Positions 63,168 to 64,000 of a stretch of 64,000 nt of DNA are shown piece by piece (position 1 is the first letter of the stretch; every line of letters begins with the position of its first letter). The notes under the pieces are model-generated. The model saw only the letters and a list, made by a program, of their open reading frames with translations. It did no database searches and was not told the origin of the DNA. The stretch spans positions 1 through 64,000 of the forward strand of contig NZ_FZMZ01000003.1 in assembly GCF_900187325.1 (NCBI RefSeq), given 5' to 3'. The translations under genes were made by a program, and so were the position numbers. The stretch comes from Virgibacillus ndiopensis (GTDB taxonomy: Bacteria > Bacillota > Bacilli > Bacillales > Amphibacillaceae).

Positions 63168-63202
63168 AAAAACGAGCGCAGTTTGCACGCGCTCGTTTTT
63201 TA
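63168..63202 (-). terminator. Terminator of proS
   Basis: AACGAGCGC pairs with GCGCTCGTT around a nine-base loop, with T-runs on either strand; in the minus direction it ends the proS transcript. Confidence 0.88.
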
Positions 63203-63205
63203 TAA

Positions 63206-64000
63206 TTAATATGCTTTTGCCCAATAAACTAATTCTTTTGCTTCCTTACCACAGCATACACACGTTTCCGACACTTTCTCCTGTTCAAATGGAATACAGC
63301 GTGATGTTGCAGATGTTTCTTCTTTGATTTTTTCTTCACAAACTTGATCTCCGCACCACATTGCTTTAATGAATCCAGGGTTTTGATCAAGCGTTTGTTT
63401 GAATTCTTCCATGTCCGTTGCAACGGTTGTTTTTTCATTTCGATGTGCCAATGCTTTTTCAAACAAACCTTGTTGAATTTCTTCTAATAATGCTGGCAAA
63501 CGATCTTCAAGATCATTAAGTGCAACGAATTCTTTTTCCCCAGTATCACGGCGAACCAGTACAACCTGTTCTTTTTCAATATCTTTAGGTCCCATTTCAA
63601 CACGGACTGGGATACCTTTCATTTCGTATTCATTAAATTTCCAGCCCGGCATTTTGTCACTAGTATCGATGCCCACTCGAACAATCCCTTTAAGCTTATC
63701 GCGTAATGCATATGCTTTGTCCAATACACCTTCTTTATGCTGTGCAATTGGAACGATCATTGCTTGAGTTGGTGCGATTCGTGGCGGAATTACTAAGCCG
63801 CGATTATCACCATGGACCATAATTAATGCACCCATAATTCGTGTGGAAAGCCCCCATGATGTTTGATGGACGAACTGGCTTTTACCATTTTCATCTAAAT
63901 ACGTAATATCAAACGCTTCTGCAAATCCTGAACCAAAATGATGGGATGTTCCGGATTGCAATGCTTTTCCATCATGCATTAAGCTTTCAATCGTTAATGT
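63206..64000 (-). CDS. proS: Prolyl-tRNA synthetase, archaeal type, C-terminal part
   Basis: Open through the right edge of the window; about 264 residues visible. It is the archaeal/eukaryote-like ProRS (class II, about 475-480 residues in full), without the bacterial insertion domain. Seen are motif 2/3 segments [18 protein letters not shown] and [22 protein letters not shown], the anticodon-binding domain from [12 protein letters not shown], and the C-terminal zinc-binding tail with [23 protein letters not shown] and the closing WAKAY. Many Bacillaceae have one or both types of ProRS. An apparent ATG at 63977-63979 is internal. Confidence 0.96.
   Translation of the reverse strand, partial: TLTIESLMHDGKALQSGTSHHFGSGFAEAFDITYLDENGKSQFVHQTSWGLSTRIMGALIMVHGDNRGLVIPPRIAPTQAMIVPIAQHKEGVLDKAYALRDKLKGIVRVGIDTSDKMPGWKFNEYEMKGIPVRVEMGPKDIEKEQVVLVRRDTGEKEFVALNDLEDRLPALLEEIQQGLFEKALAHRNEKTTVATDMEEFKQTLDQNPGFIKAMWCGDQVCEEKIKEETSATSRCIPFEQEKVSETCVCCGKEAKELVYWAKAY

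Noticed and set aside
63042-63327. Frames on both strands over the second array
   Set aside because: Repeat-derived peptides of the RRERRN and LLSRRCFSFPAD type overlapping the proS terminator; not genes.

Overview
The window is a low-GC Gram-positive chromosome segment. Gene content and order match Bacillaceae, most like the halotolerant Oceanobacillus/Virgibacillus/Lentibacillus group. This rests on close similarity of many products to Bacillus subtilis proteins and on the conserved blocks ydcA-acpS-ydcC-ndoAI-ndoA-rsbRSTUVW-sigB-rsbX, ydcI-ydcK, ydbR(cshA)-ydbS-ydbT and cssRS-htrB. No phage, plasmid, CRISPR array or insertion sequence was recognised. The genus is an inference.

Layout. 1-1600: 5' end of a 16S rRNA gene and eleven tRNA genes, all on the minus strand, read from one strong promoter at about 1521-1549. 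1700-6300: SprT-like protein, catalase, Tex. 6400-12300: the general stress locus, comprising the stressosome and partner-switch genes rsbR-S-T-U-V-W, sigB and rsbX with an internal sigma-B promoter, preceded by the NdoAI/NdoA toxin-antitoxin pair. 12600-19000: YdcC lipoprotein, AcpS, rhomboid protease, the YdbS/YdbT membrane pair and the CshA helicase. Alanine racemase is missing from its usual place between ydcC and ndoAI. 19200-25000: EamA transporter, DegV, esterase, YppG-like and glutaredoxin-like small proteins, a decayed yhfK-like gene behind a riboswitch-like leader, a MarR regulator and a lipid kinase.

25100-30300: phosphonate-type ABC transporter (phnD, phnC, phnE, phnE) followed by a 5'-nucleotidase-like phosphoesterase. 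30600-32200: TetR regulator with three operator palindromes around a near-perfect promoter, then a VOC-family protein. 32500-36800: thioredoxin-like YtpP, a DUF368 (PopT-type) polyprenyl-phosphate translocase, a PadR/DUF1129-like pair, a 20-bp tandem repeat array and a CapA-like lipoprotein. 36900-39500: beta-oxidation genes (acyl-CoA dehydrogenase and thiolase) with the wreck of a short-chain dehydrogenase between them. 39700-45400: YfhE-like peptide, ABC transporter, PQQ-type sugar dehydrogenase lipoprotein with no ordinary start codon, and TypA.

45600-50500: CssRS secretion-stress two-component system divergent from the HtrB protease, then zinc-ribbon proteins. 50700-55600: YteA-like protein, GNAT acetyltransferase, YkwC dehydrogenase, methyltransferase, cold-shock protein and TrhO. 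55700-58800: TAXI-type TRAP transporter. 59000-63000: glutathione peroxidase, then an M20 amidohydrolase with a polar amino acid ABC transporter. 63060-64000: a second 20-bp tandem array related to the first, and the 3' part of an archaeal-type prolyl-tRNA synthetase.

Most of the window is ordinary core genome. The parts worth a second look are the structured leader plus terminator at 23238-23350, the two related 20-bp arrays and their flanking inverted repeats, the TetR promoter, the 198-bp repeat-like element at 32281-32478, and the three signs of gene decay (yhfK-like gene, SDR gene, lost start codon). No clearly new multi-gene system was seen.
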